In this document: piece after piece, positions 28,035 through 35,749 of the stretch | Numbering within the stretch: position 1 is the first letter of the stretch | Layout of the letters: each line of letters starts with the position of its first letter | DNA from: G963676655 sp963676655 | GTDB taxonomy: Bacteria > Verrucomicrobiota > Lentisphaeria > Victivallales > Victivallaceae | Reading direction: 5' to 3' | Length of the DNA: 64,000 bases | NCBI GenBank assembly: GCA_963676655.2 | Contig: CAXXKX010000003.1 | Coordinates: 3,286,001 to 3,350,000 of the forward strand | Notes under the pieces: generated by a model | Seen by the model: only the letters and a program-made list of their open reading frames with translations | Database searches by the model: none | What the model was told of the DNA's origin: nothing | Position numbers and translations under genes: made by a program

Positions 28035-28054
28035 GGAGGTAACAGCCTATGTAA
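28035..28054 (+). other. Strong ribosome site followed by ATG-TAA start-stop
   Basis: GGAGG at 28035-28039, a 9-base spacer, then ATG immediately followed by TAA (28049-28054). A start-stop unit can hold ribosomes or be the decayed start of a gene. It sits about 140 bases before the next small gene. Confidence 0.35.
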
Positions 28055-28192
28055 AAAACAAAACAGCTTTCAGCGTGGCAAATTGAGGATAAACGCAGAA
28101 TAATTATGATGTCGGGAAAACGGTCCATAAAAACGGCTTTTTCTGGATGAAACAACTTTTACATACAAATAAATACGAAAGGGAACATAAAA

Positions 28193-28492
28193 TTGAATAA
28201 AAAAATTATTATCGCAGGAGGCCTTGTTCTTTTTTTATGCATATTATTTTTCCTTTTCAGGACAAATAAATCTTTCCAAACAGAAGACTTAATTGGGGAG
28301 AAATGTATTCTTACATATGGCTCTACAGCTTCGCCGGGAAATTTATCCGGGATAATTAAATTGATAAATGACAAGTGGGTTGTTATTTATGTTACGAATA
28401 TGAGTTCAGGTTCAAACTCAAAATCTTACTGGGTGTATTGGATTCCCGCCGGGAAAGTTATATTCATAGCCAAGTATAATTATATAAAATAA
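28193..28492 (+). CDS. Small membrane-anchored protein of unknown function
   Basis: 99 residues starting at TTG (28193) after GAAAGGGAACAT. A single N-terminal transmembrane helix (IIIAGGLVLFLCILFFLF) is followed by an extracytoplasmic domain of about 75 residues rich in Ser, Tyr and Trp (SYWVYWIPAGKVIFIAKY). It is AT-rich compared with the sugar genes. The fold looks like a small beta-barrel or SH3-like domain, but I do not recognise a family. It lies among other short membrane genes and short decayed frames between 27 and 30 kb. A TTG start is unusual here but the ribosome site supports it. Confidence 0.5.
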   Translation: MNKKIIIAGGLVLFLCILFFLFRTNKSFQTEDLIGEKCILTYGSTASPGNLSGIIKLINDKWVVIYVTNMSSGSNSKSYWVYWIPAGKVIFIAKYNYIK

Positions 28493-28530
28493 AAAAAAGT
28501 ATAAATCCCCCCCAAAAAACTGGAGGTGTT

Positions 28531-28611
28531 ATGAGAGAAATTGAAATAAAACGCATTCAGGTCGGGCGTGTCTCCGCCAGATTTTGCGGGATTCGTATAA
28601 CGATCAAATAA
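28531..28611 (+). CDS. Possible 26-codon small ORF with strong ribosome site
   Basis: TGGAGG stands 4 bases before the ATG. The peptide MREIEIKRIQVGRVSARFCG continues with IRITIK and stops; it is basic and amphipathic. It could be a small protein, a leader peptide, or the remnant start of a lost gene. No homology is recognised. Confidence 0.35.
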   Translation: MREIEIKRIQVGRVSARFCGIRITIK

Positions 28612-28641
28612 TTTAAAAAAATAACTGAGGAGTAAAAAATT

Positions 28642-28683
28642 ATGCAAAAAACAAATGGGAAAATCATCTGCCCTATAAAGTAA
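28642..28683 (+). CDS. Possible 13-codon small ORF with strong ribosome site
   Basis: GAGGAG is placed about 9 bases before the ATG at 28642. The peptide is MQKTNGKIICPIK. Its stop lies 17 bases before the next gene. It is probably a leader or a remnant start; a true gene product is doubtful. Confidence 0.25.
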   Translation: MQKTNGKIICPIK

Positions 28684-28699
28684 AAAATGAGGTGAGGTT

Positions 28700-29206
28700 A
28701 TGAATATAGATTTAGTTTTTAAAATGATCTGTTTATGGGCCGTATTACTTGGTTCGATAGTCGTATTCCTGAGCGGCGTATTCGTTCTGGTTTGCAGGAA
28801 AAAGGAATTTTTTATACGGCACCCCAGTTATATTGTCATGGAAAAAGAAAAAGGCACCGAGGCAACCGAATGCTTTTATACAAGAACAGGAATATTGTGT
28901 TTGTTGTTCGGTCTGGTTGGTGGAATTGTGGTTGGCAAAATCATGGGCAGTCCTATGGGATATTACATTCCGACAGCTCTGTTTTTAGTTTGGAGCCTAG
29001 CCGGGAAATGGGTTGCGGACCGCTTGCCGGTCAAATCCCGTTATGTGCGATTTCTGCTGATTTGCGCGGTTATGGCGCTCATAGGGCTATTATGGTGGGC
29101 TATATCTGGTAATTACAGAGAAAATGTTTATTATTCTCTTATATTGCCGTATGCAATAATCATTTTTCTACTATGGCTGGATTTTCGGATTATCCGGCGA
29201 TGGTAA
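28700..29206 (+). CDS. Multi-pass membrane protein of unknown function
   Basis: 168 residues, preceded by a GAGGTGAGG site. Five hydrophobic stretches are visible: residues 8-32, 65-82, 90-105, 115-135 and 143-162. A polar loop (FIRHPSYIVMEKEKGTEATE) separates the first from the rest. No family motif is recognised. It is followed by a methyltransferase gene after about 90 bases. The neighbourhood of small orphan membrane genes gives no functional hint. Confidence 0.5.
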   Translation: MNIDLVFKMICLWAVLLGSIVVFLSGVFVLVCRKKEFFIRHPSYIVMEKEKGTEATECFYTRTGILCLLFGLVGGIVVGKIMGSPMGYYIPTALFLVWSLAGKWVADRLPVKSRYVRFLLICAVMALIGLLWWAISGNYRENVYYSLILPYAIIIFLLWLDFRIIRRW

Positions 29207-29296
29207 TTCAGGAAGGCTTAAAATTTAACTCAACCGGCTTGAAAAATGTTTGATATTTAAAAACCCAAAGTCTTTTTATATTAAAGAAAAATCGAA

Positions 29297-30085
29297 ATGA
29301 ACATAATTGAAAAAAGAAGTGCAAACACTGAGAAATTCACGGGATTTGCAGCCAAATATCTTAATCGGCCGGATTATCCTGCGGAACTGGTTGACCTGCT
29401 GAAAACCGAACTGGATATTCTTCCGAGCGCCAGCATTGCCGATATCGGGGCGGGCACCGGAATTTTATCAAGGCTTCTGCTGGATTCGGGATATATCGTG
29501 TCCGCTATTGAACCCAATGCCGACATGCGTAGCGCCATGGCGGACAATTTATCCGGTTGTTCAAATCTTACAATTGTGGACGCCCCGGCGGAAGACACCG
29601 CGTTGCCGGACAACAGCGTTGATCTGGTTACTGTCGCTCAAGCGCTGCATCTGTTTGATCTTTCAAAAGCAAAGAGTGAATTTATCAGGATTCTTCGCGG
29701 GAAGGCTCCGGTCTTTCTGGTGTGGAACTTTGGCGATCTTGCGTCAGAATACCACAAAGACTATCTGAAGGGACTGAATGAATATGGTGCTGGAACTTAC
29801 CGTTATGAAGAAAAAACAATTGGTAAAATTCCTTCCGGGCACTTGCTGCTGGTTGAAGATTTTCTGGGCAAAGATTACGAGTCGCGCATTATAAAGCATT
29901 GCAAAAAATTCAGCGAAAACGAGTATATAGCATACAGGTTTTCGAGCCCGGAATTGCCCAAAGAAAATCATCCGGGCTATGAAGCCGCTCTTAATGGCGT
30001 GCGCTCCTTATTTGCCAAATACCAGCAAGGCGGCGTTTTTACCATGGAGTTGCACGCCCGCGTTTACTGGGGATTTTTAAAATGA
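29297..30085 (+). CDS. Class I SAM-dependent methyltransferase
   Basis: 262 residues, preceded by AAAGAAAAATCGAA. Rossmann-type SAM motifs are clear: motif I IADIGAGTGILSRLLLDSGY near residue 50, acidic motif II SAIEPNADMRSAM, and motif III DLVTVAQALHLFDLSKAKSE. The pattern matches small-molecule or lipid methyltransferases of the Methyltransf_11/25 type. Residues 160-260 form a variable cap domain. The substrate is unknown and no pathway genes are adjacent. After its stop lies a 348-base non-coding stretch with a structured leader. Confidence 0.85.
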   Translation: MNIIEKRSANTEKFTGFAAKYLNRPDYPAELVDLLKTELDILPSASIADIGAGTGILSRLLLDSGYIVSAIEPNADMRSAMADNLSGCSNLTIVDAPAEDTALPDNSVDLVTVAQALHLFDLSKAKSEFIRILRGKAPVFLVWNFGDLASEYHKDYLKGLNEYGAGTYRYEEKTIGKIPSGHLLLVEDFLGKDYESRIIKHCKKFSENEYIAYRFSSPELPKENHPGYEAALNGVRSLFAKYQQGGVFTMELHARVYWGFLK

Positions 30086-30433
30086 ATAAGAACAACATAA
30101 GTTAATGAAGCAAAAAAAGCCGGAATATTTAATTGAAGAATCGTTTATTCTGCGGTCTGAACAATTAAAATTTCGGTTGGGTAAATAACTTAAACAACAA
30201 TAGGAGGAATCTTAATATGAAGTAGAGTAATTTTAACCCCCAAACAATTTTAATAACGGACTGTATGGCTCCGGTTGCGGAGCGGAATGGTAAGTAACGC
30301 AGTCTTTTTCGGGACGGATACCGTGTCAACGGCAGGCCGTCAAGTGAGACGTATTTTCAAGACAGTTTTTTAACTGTCCTTGCAAATACGTCTCTTTTTT
30401 TTTGTAACGACAAAATAATTATGGAGTAATTAC
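30086..30433 (+). promoter_or_regulatory. Structured leader region with mini-ORF and terminator before an orphan operon
   Basis: This 348-base stretch has no normal gene. At 30203-30225 a GGAGGA site precedes a two-codon ORF (ATG AAG TAG). From about 30257 to 30345 several short hairpins can be drawn: GACTG/CAGTC enclosing GCTCC/GGAGC, then two adjacent hairpins with ACGG/CCGT arms. A long stem-loop and T-run follow. Mini-ORF, multi-helix RNA and terminator before the first gene of an operon is the layout of an attenuator or riboswitch. I could not match it to a known riboswitch class. Confidence 0.5.
30346..30403 (+). terminator. Strong intrinsic terminator (possible attenuator)
   Basis: A stem of about 20 pairs (GAGACGTATTT pairing with AAATACGTCTC, continuing into CAAGACAGTT with AACTGTCCTTG, one bulge) has a TTTT loop and is followed by nine T residues at 30395-30403. 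It ends 30 bases before the gene at 30434, so it would have to be read through or disrupted to express that operon. Confidence 0.85.
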
Positions 30434-30904
30434 ATGTCGCGATTACCAACCTTAATTCAAGCGGAATTAATCGGGGTGCCGCTTTACCTGTACAACGCAC
30501 GGAAAACCCAAAATCCCCAGGAACAGCGGATGGCTGAATTGGAAATGGGAATATTGAAAGCCCACCTGACGCTCAACTCAATGCATAATATTTTCACCGA
30601 TTCGAAGATCACGGAATGGGGCGAAAAGCTGGAAAAATTACTGGATTATCCCGGAACTCCGTGGCGATCCTCGCATCGGCTTGAGGTCCTGGAACATGAA
30701 GTCGAATACGGCATCGAACTGCTTGAATCCTCGATCCGTTCGCCTGTGCTCAAGCAGCTTATGGATTTTCTGATTGCGGCCCGCGACGGGAAGATCTGCG
30801 AATACTATCAGCAGATTTCACTGGAGGAAGCAGGCCTGATCATAGAGTTTTCTTACGATCCGGAACTCTCAAACCAACACCCAGGAGGTTTGCCTATGAA
30901 ATAA
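30434..30904 (+). CDS. Hypothetical protein, first gene of orphan operon
   Basis: 156 residues after a GGAG site. The protein is largely helical and acidic to neutral, with no cysteine motif, signal peptide or membrane segment except a mildly hydrophobic start (LIQAELIGVPLYLYNARK). A helical repeat-like part (ITEWGEKLEKLLDYPGTPWR; HRLEVLEHEVEYGIELLESS) suggests protein-protein contacts. I do not recognise a family. It is the first of four co-directional genes (30.4-34.2 kb) placed right after the terminator-bearing leader, so it is likely to be under the control of that element. Confidence 0.5.
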   Translation: MSRLPTLIQAELIGVPLYLYNARKTQNPQEQRMAELEMGILKAHLTLNSMHNIFTDSKITEWGEKLEKLLDYPGTPWRSSHRLEVLEHEVEYGIELLESSIRSPVLKQLMDFLIAARDGKICEYYQQISLEEAGLIIEFSYDPELSNQHPGGLPMK

Positions 30905-30989
30905 CACATTCGCGGTACGGGCGGGCCGCGCATTCGGCGAAGCCGCCCATCTATTTTAAACTGTTAACAGAAAAAAGAGGAATCAGATT

Positions 30990-31670
30990 ATGTTAAATCT
31001 TATTTTCGCTGAAATGGCAGATGAAATCCTGAAAGATATGATCCGCAAAAAACGTGAGGAAGCCCCGCGCAATCCGTTTCTACAGCCGATTGAAGCTGAA
31101 ATAGAACGGCTCGAGGATATTGAAAAGCAAGTAAAATCCAGATTGGAGGCTTTGAAGCACCTTCATCGTTTTATTTCGGGAATTTTCAATCCGCCAAAGC
31201 CGGAAAAAACTGGTTCGCCGGGAGAGTCAGACAAGGCGAAAACACCGCCTGAACCGGGCCAGCCCGCGGCGGAGCCCGCAAGTCAGCCGGGTTCTGAGCC
31301 GGCTCCCAAGCGCGGTCGAAAGCCTAAGGAGAATGCCAAGCCGGAATACAAACATCTGCCTAAACACCGGGCGACGGGAAACCCGCGCCTGGACGCCTTG
31401 GAAACGGCGCTGCATGACGCTCTTGAACGCCTGAATAACACAAAGCTGGCGTTCTACGTCAGGGACATCAAGGAAGTCAGGCAGGCTTTGGTTGAGCTCT
31501 ACAAAGGCTGGGATAAGCCGGAGGATGAACGCCTTGCCGAGCTCGAATCCGGCTTGAAAGCCGCGGTGGACAAGCTCTCGGCTAATTCCCGCGCCATCAA
31601 ATCCAAAGTAATGCAAAACGTCTGGAGCGACGTCATCGTTGCGCTCCAGGAGAAGGAAGATAACGAATAA
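30990..31670 (+). CDS. Hypothetical charged, helical protein with Lys-Pro-rich linker
   Basis: 226 residues after AGAGGAATCAGATT. Residues 1-70 form a coiled-coil-like helix rich in Lys, Arg and Glu. Residues 70-130 form a low-complexity linker (many P, E, K, S; includes PKRGRKPKENAKPEY, which resembles an AT-hook core, RGRKP). Residues 130-226 are again helical with a WDKPEDERLAELESGLKAA segment. The AT-hook-like core hints at binding of AT-rich DNA, but this is only a motif resemblance. It stands 85 bases after the first operon gene and about 100 bases before the third. Confidence 0.5.
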   Translation: MLNLIFAEMADEILKDMIRKKREEAPRNPFLQPIEAEIERLEDIEKQVKSRLEALKHLHRFISGIFNPPKPEKTGSPGESDKAKTPPEPGQPAAEPASQPGSEPAPKRGRKPKENAKPEYKHLPKHRATGNPRLDALETALHDALERLNNTKLAFYVRDIKEVRQALVELYKGWDKPEDERLAELESGLKAAVDKLSANSRAIKSKVMQNVWSDVIVALQEKEDNE

Positions 31671-31771
31671 CCATTAAACCTGCCGCATGAATGCCCGGAC
31701 GGAAATGGTTTGTATCTCCCCCTCCGAACCGTTTTCGCCGGCATTCTGCGGCTCTTGCACTTTGGAGTCGT

Positions 31772-32908
31772 ATGAAAATCTACAATCTACACCGGTTTTC
31801 AAAACCGGAATTCTTACGTCAGGTAGCCCCGGAACTGCTGCTGGCCTTTCTGCACCGTTTCCCCGAGTTTAGTATTGACCTGAAAGATGACGGAAACGTC
31901 GATTATGAAAAACTGGGGCGGCGTCTGGCTTCGCCGACAGGTAAAATAAATACCGCCATGTTCGATGCCCTGGCCTTGATCGACGAAATGTCCGCCGACC
32001 GCAATTTCGACCTGTTGCAGGATGTCGTCGGGAATAAACCGTATTCTGCTAAACTTGGCGACGATGCTTCTGCCGCCGATCTGGTATTGCTGCTCTGGCT
32101 GAACGAACCGCGAAAACTGGAACAGCTTCACGCCAAATTCAGCGGCAAGGCTCCCCGGTCTTTTGTCTACTTTTACGGCGAGTCCATCGAAAGAAAGCAA
32201 ATGGAGCCTCCGAGCCGTAATCTACGGCAGAAACTCGTCCGGCTTTTGAACCGGATTTTCAGCCGGAAACGCCGGGGGCGTACGGTCAGGATCGTCGTCT
32301 TCGAGGAGCCGGACGAATACTGTTTTTTGCTTCGCAAAGGTGAGCCGCTTACCCGCGACAGCTCGATTACGCCCGAGGGTGAAACCAACTGCATTTATTA
32401 CCGTCCGGAACGCTTCGACATCGCGGTACTGCGCCCGAAAGTTTCGGAAATCCGGCTGGCGATCTACCGCAAAGCGCCGTGGATCGTCGAGGCTTACCGG
32501 ACCATGTTCGGATATGTGTTTTACGGCGACCGGGAGTTTTTCAGCGGCGACGATGTGTTTACGCTGGAGCCTTTAATGAAGGATGGCGAAACCGCGCTGG
32601 AATGTAAAGAAATAGAAGGCATGGAATCGGTCACGCTGGTACAATGTAAATTCGCCACTGCTCGGGGAGAGATCGCCGCCATCCACGGCGACCTGGCGAT
32701 GCAGGTTATCAGCGGCCTGAATCTGAAATTACTGGAAAACGCTAAAATTATCAGCGCAAAATTCCGGGTGAGGTTTTCGGATTCCAAAGCGGCGCGCATG
32801 GTGAAAATCAAAGCGGGGAACCTGGCCGAATTCAAATACGATGATGACGGCTGCAAAATCGAAGAATGGCTTATAAAAAGAGGATTCAAGTATGGACAAC
32901 GACAATAA
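31772..32908 (+). CDS. Hypothetical protein, third gene of orphan operon
   Basis: The ATG at 31772 has TTTGGAG 5 bases upstream; the open frame extends further up to 31691 without support. The product is 378 residues. An N-terminal helical domain includes VDYEKLGRRLASPTGKI, echoed in the next gene product as LDFDKLQRQFLAPTGKM, so the two share a short N-terminal module. The middle has a basic segment (RNLRQKLVRLLNRIFSRKRR) and beta-rich sequence (VRIVVFEEPDEYCFLLRKGE). The C-terminal part has a FRVRFSDSKAARMVKIKAGN sheet. No family is recognised. Its end overlaps the next gene by 17 bases, implying translational coupling and a common function. Confidence 0.55.
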   Translation: MKIYNLHRFSKPEFLRQVAPELLLAFLHRFPEFSIDLKDDGNVDYEKLGRRLASPTGKINTAMFDALALIDEMSADRNFDLLQDVVGNKPYSAKLGDDASAADLVLLLWLNEPRKLEQLHAKFSGKAPRSFVYFYGESIERKQMEPPSRNLRQKLVRLLNRIFSRKRRGRTVRIVVFEEPDEYCFLLRKGEPLTRDSSITPEGETNCIYYRPERFDIAVLRPKVSEIRLAIYRKAPWIVEAYRTMFGYVFYGDREFFSGDDVFTLEPLMKDGETALECKEIEGMESVTLVQCKFATARGEIAAIHGDLAMQVISGLNLKLLENAKIISAKFRVRFSDSKAARMVKIKAGNLAEFKYDDDGCKIEEWLIKRGFKYGQRQ

Positions 32909-34193
32909 TTTCTGGACTTTTATCAGTAAACGCCTCAAAGCTGAAGCGGCGCTGGCCGACTGGCGACTAAAATTAGGAGACGGGCTTGACTTTGACAAAC
33001 TGCAGCGGCAGTTTCTGGCCCCGACCGGAAAAATGGCGAACCTGATAACGTGCCCGGAACAGTGCAACCCGTCCTGCGGTTTCCGCAAGGTTTGCGAATG
33101 GGACGGAAAATATGAGGCGGTATGCCGGGAACGAATGCGGAAGGATTATGCGATTGAAAAAGCCGACGCGCTGTTTTTTACTATCAAACCCAGCGGGCTG
33201 CTGCCGGAGATAACAAAAATACTTAAAATCATTCCGCATATCGAGGAATTCGGCAAAGAGGAAGACACCTGGAAGCTGGGCGTGGTTCCGTTGTCCGGCG
33301 GTAAATCGGCAACGATATATCTGACTTTGAAAGTCTGGAATCACGAGATCATGGACCTGATCTACCGGCTTAACTGCGAAGAACGCAAGCCGTATATTCT
33401 GCTGGTGACCGCCCGCAAAATCATTCATGGGACCAGCGAAAAAGTCTTAAACGATATGGGTTCGGCATTTGTGCCGCTGAACGAAGTGCTCGACTTCAAC
33501 GCTCAAACGGAATTCGAGCTGCTCCGGGAATGCAACCTTGCTCAATTGGTAGCTCCTCCTATGCCCGAGCCGGAGCCCGAACCGGAAAACATCTTCCGCA
33601 AGTGCGGCGACGCCTGGGAGGTACGCTTCGATGGTGGAGAAAAATTTATGCTGACCAATTGCAATACGGGGGCGGCTTATCTGCATTTTATGCTGGCAAA
33701 ACTTAATACCGTTACGCCGGTTGCCGAGATTATGCACAGCGTTACCGGTGAATCAGAAAATTGTGTTTCATTTGACTGTATAGATGCGGACGCGCTTGAA
33801 AATGCTCTTTTGTTTCATGGCGTCCCGTTGACGGGAGCCGATAATATTGCTGACGAAACAGCGATCCGGCAATATCGGAAAGAAGCCATATTGATTTCCG
33901 GAGAACTGGAAAAAGCAAAAAAATCCGGGAATACTCCAATGGCTGAACAGTTACGGAAAGAGCTCGATAGCATTACGTCGGCCATCTACGAAGCGGTGGC
34001 TCCTGACGGACAGCGAAAGAAACTGGCAGACCAAACGAAACGAATTGCCGACGCGTTCAGAAAAGCTGTAGTTTTTGCTGTTGAAAAGATTTCAGTTCAC
34101 GATGAATTGTTTGCATCGCATCTACGTGATACGATTAAATATGGATACAACCCCGGATATTTCCCTGATTATACGGTTTACTGGGATTTGTGA
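32892..34193 (+). CDS. Hypothetical protein with Cys cluster and a C-terminal domain like that of actinobacterial large regulators
   Basis: 433 residues. Near residues 54-80 a cysteine cluster (CPEQCNPSCGFRKVCEW, then VC) could bind metal. After an acidic proline linker (PEPEPEPEN) at about residue 230, the segment AWEVRFDGGEKFMLTNCNTG and AYLHFMLAKL recalls the DNA-binding-like domain in which actinobacterial regulators read W-x-R-F-x-G ... G-x-x-YL-x-x-LL. The last 110 residues (YRKEAILISGELEKAKKSGN ... ending Y-x-P-x-Y-x-V-x-W) match from memory a helical domain common at the C-terminus of actinobacterial AAA/LuxR-type proteins. Function unknown; a regulator is likely. It overlaps the previous gene by 17 bases. 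Confidence 0.5.
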   Translation: MDNDNNFWTFISKRLKAEAALADWRLKLGDGLDFDKLQRQFLAPTGKMANLITCPEQCNPSCGFRKVCEWDGKYEAVCRERMRKDYAIEKADALFFTIKPSGLLPEITKILKIIPHIEEFGKEEDTWKLGVVPLSGGKSATIYLTLKVWNHEIMDLIYRLNCEERKPYILLVTARKIIHGTSEKVLNDMGSAFVPLNEVLDFNAQTEFELLRECNLAQLVAPPMPEPEPEPENIFRKCGDAWEVRFDGGEKFMLTNCNTGAAYLHFMLAKLNTVTPVAEIMHSVTGESENCVSFDCIDADALENALLFHGVPLTGADNIADETAIRQYRKEAILISGELEKAKKSGNTPMAEQLRKELDSITSAIYEAVAPDGQRKKLADQTKRIADAFRKAVVFAVEKISVHDELFASHLRDTIKYGYNPGYFPDYTVYWDL

Positions 34194-34221
34194 TGTTCGA
34201 AATGGAGCAGAGGTTTATATA

Positions 34222-34257
34222 CTCCGAGTTCAGAGACACGTTTTTCTGAACTCGGAG
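34222..34257. terminator. Perfect 13-bp stem-loop between converging genes
   Basis: CTCCGAGTTCAGA and its exact complement TCTGAACTCGGAG flank a 10-base loop. It lies between the end of the orphan operon (+) and the end of the AraC gene (-). There is no clear T-run on either side, so it may be a bidirectional or factor-assisted terminator. Confidence 0.55.
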
Positions 34258-34290
34258 CATGGAAATGAAATTTAAGTTCTATCGATTTTC

Positions 34291-35184
34291 TTAGGTAATT
34301 ATATTTTTGTCGAGGCGCATTCGAAGTTTTTTGCGGTATTCGCTGGGAGTCTGCTTAAAGCAGGCTTTGAATTGGCGGTTGAAACTGGATAAGGTGGCAA
34401 AACCTGAATTCAACGATATTTCGAGAATAGTTTTGCTGGTTGACGGTAAAACAGCGGCAGCGATTTTAAGTCTGTATTCAATCAAATACTCCAGAGGCAA
34501 ACAACCAAGGCTCCTTTTAAAGATTCGCCTGAAAGTAGAAATACTGCAATGGCAACGGTCTGCGAGTTCTTTAATGCTGATATTTTCCGCATAGCTGGAT
34601 GATATATGTTGCAAGGCAGGATATATCCTTTGGATTCCCACCGGATCAGGAAGAATATCCGTATTTCTTTTAACAATTTGGCGCTGCAACATCGTCAGCA
34701 GTCCCCACACCAGAGAACGAATTACAGAACGATGGCCAGCGGCTTCACTTTCAAGCTCAGATATTAAGAGACGAACCATAGAAACAATCTCAGGATGTTC
34801 ATGTTCGTGAATGACATTAGCAAAAGATTGGCTGCTTAACCGGGACACATCCAGAGACTGTTCGGAAGGCGGTATCCAGCCAGCGAGCAAGGCGGGCGGA
34901 TCAAGGTTGATAAATTTCCAATCTGAAGTTGAAGGCGTGGCATCTTTCAATGTATGAAACTCACGGTTATTAATAAAAACTGCGTCACCGGATATACAAT
35001 TGAAAACTTTGTCAGCAATCATAAATACTCCGGTGCCGGAACGGCATAAGCCGATTTCAAAGCAATCATGGATATGGGCCTGCGTCGGAGGTGTTTTAAA
35101 GCCCGGACGAGTTATAGGGAAATCATAATCAAGTTTTATGGGATCGAAAAAACCCGACAAGACCAATTTTGACGTTTTTTGCAC
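34291..35184 (-). CDS. AraC family transcriptional regulator
   Basis: 297 residues. An N-terminal cupin-type sensing domain (AHIHDCFEIGLCRSGTGVFM; the CISGDAVFINNREFH turn) is followed by the two-helix-turn-helix C-terminal domain: ISIKELADRCHCSISTFRRI and then the second helix pair with ILEISLNSGFATLSSFNRQF, ending KACFKQTPSEYRKK. Such regulators sense a sugar and switch on adjacent catabolic genes. It is read divergently from the dehydrogenase remnant at 35293 and the sugar locus beyond, with about 110 AT-rich bases between, the usual position for its target promoter. The ligand is unknown. Confidence 0.9.
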   Translation of the reverse strand: MQKTSKLVLSGFFDPIKLDYDFPITRPGFKTPPTQAHIHDCFEIGLCRSGTGVFMIADKVFNCISGDAVFINNREFHTLKDATPSTSDWKFINLDPPALLAGWIPPSEQSLDVSRLSSQSFANVIHEHEHPEIVSMVRLLISELESEAAGHRSVIRSLVWGLLTMLQRQIVKRNTDILPDPVGIQRIYPALQHISSSYAENISIKELADRCHCSISTFRRIFKRSLGCLPLEYLIEYRLKIAAAVLPSTSKTILEISLNSGFATLSSFNRQFKACFKQTPSEYRKKLRMRLDKNIIT

Positions 35185-35292
35185 AGTATATGCTCTTTTT
35201 TCGGAAGATTAATTCTTTAACATTGATTATTATAATCCATATAAAGAAAAAATCAACGATATTTACAACAATTAACAAAGAGAATAATCTCC

Positions 35293-35520
35293 ATGAAAAA
35301 TAATCCGACAACCGTTTTCCCTGAGCCGAAAATGGCGACAATCGAAAACCTTGAAATGTCGGTTCCAAGCCGGGACGAGGCCTTGATAAACCCTCACGGA
35401 TGATGATTAGCATTGGGACCGAAATGACTGCGCTCTGTGGCGAATTTCCCAAGGGCACCAACTGGAAAAAATTCTTCAGTTGCCCATATTATCCCGGCTA
35501 CAACAACATTGGCACGGTTC
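35293..35520 (+). pseudogene. Remnant of an MDR dehydrogenase gene (5' end only)
   Basis: Starts at an ATG and matches the first 225 or so bases of the intact gene at 38737 (roughly 75-80% identical by eye), including the regions for FPEPK, STGTEM and the NWxKFFSCPYYPGYNNIGT stretch. A small deletion near base 35390 breaks the frame, and similarity ends abruptly at GGCACGGTT. It faces the AraC gene and occupies the promoter-proximal place of the locus, so it is probably the fossil first gene of a paralogous operon. Confidence 0.85.
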
Positions 35521-35749
35521 AGATTTGTCTTGAACGGGAAGTTATCCCGACGAAGTGAATTTGCGATGAAATGTTTGCTTCAAAAAGAGAAGAGCGCTGT
35601 GTATAATATTGAAAAAAACAAAGAAAAAAGTAAAGAAATTTTGAATACATGCCAGAGAAATGAAATTTAATAAGAAACATTTGAATTATTGGAATATAGT
35701 CGTCAACAGGAAACGAAAAATTTATATAATCACAGGAGACAAACAACAT

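Noticed and set aside
30203..30430. Retron, diversity-generating element or known riboswitch
   Set aside because: No reverse transcriptase is nearby and no consensus core of common riboswitch classes could be matched by eye.
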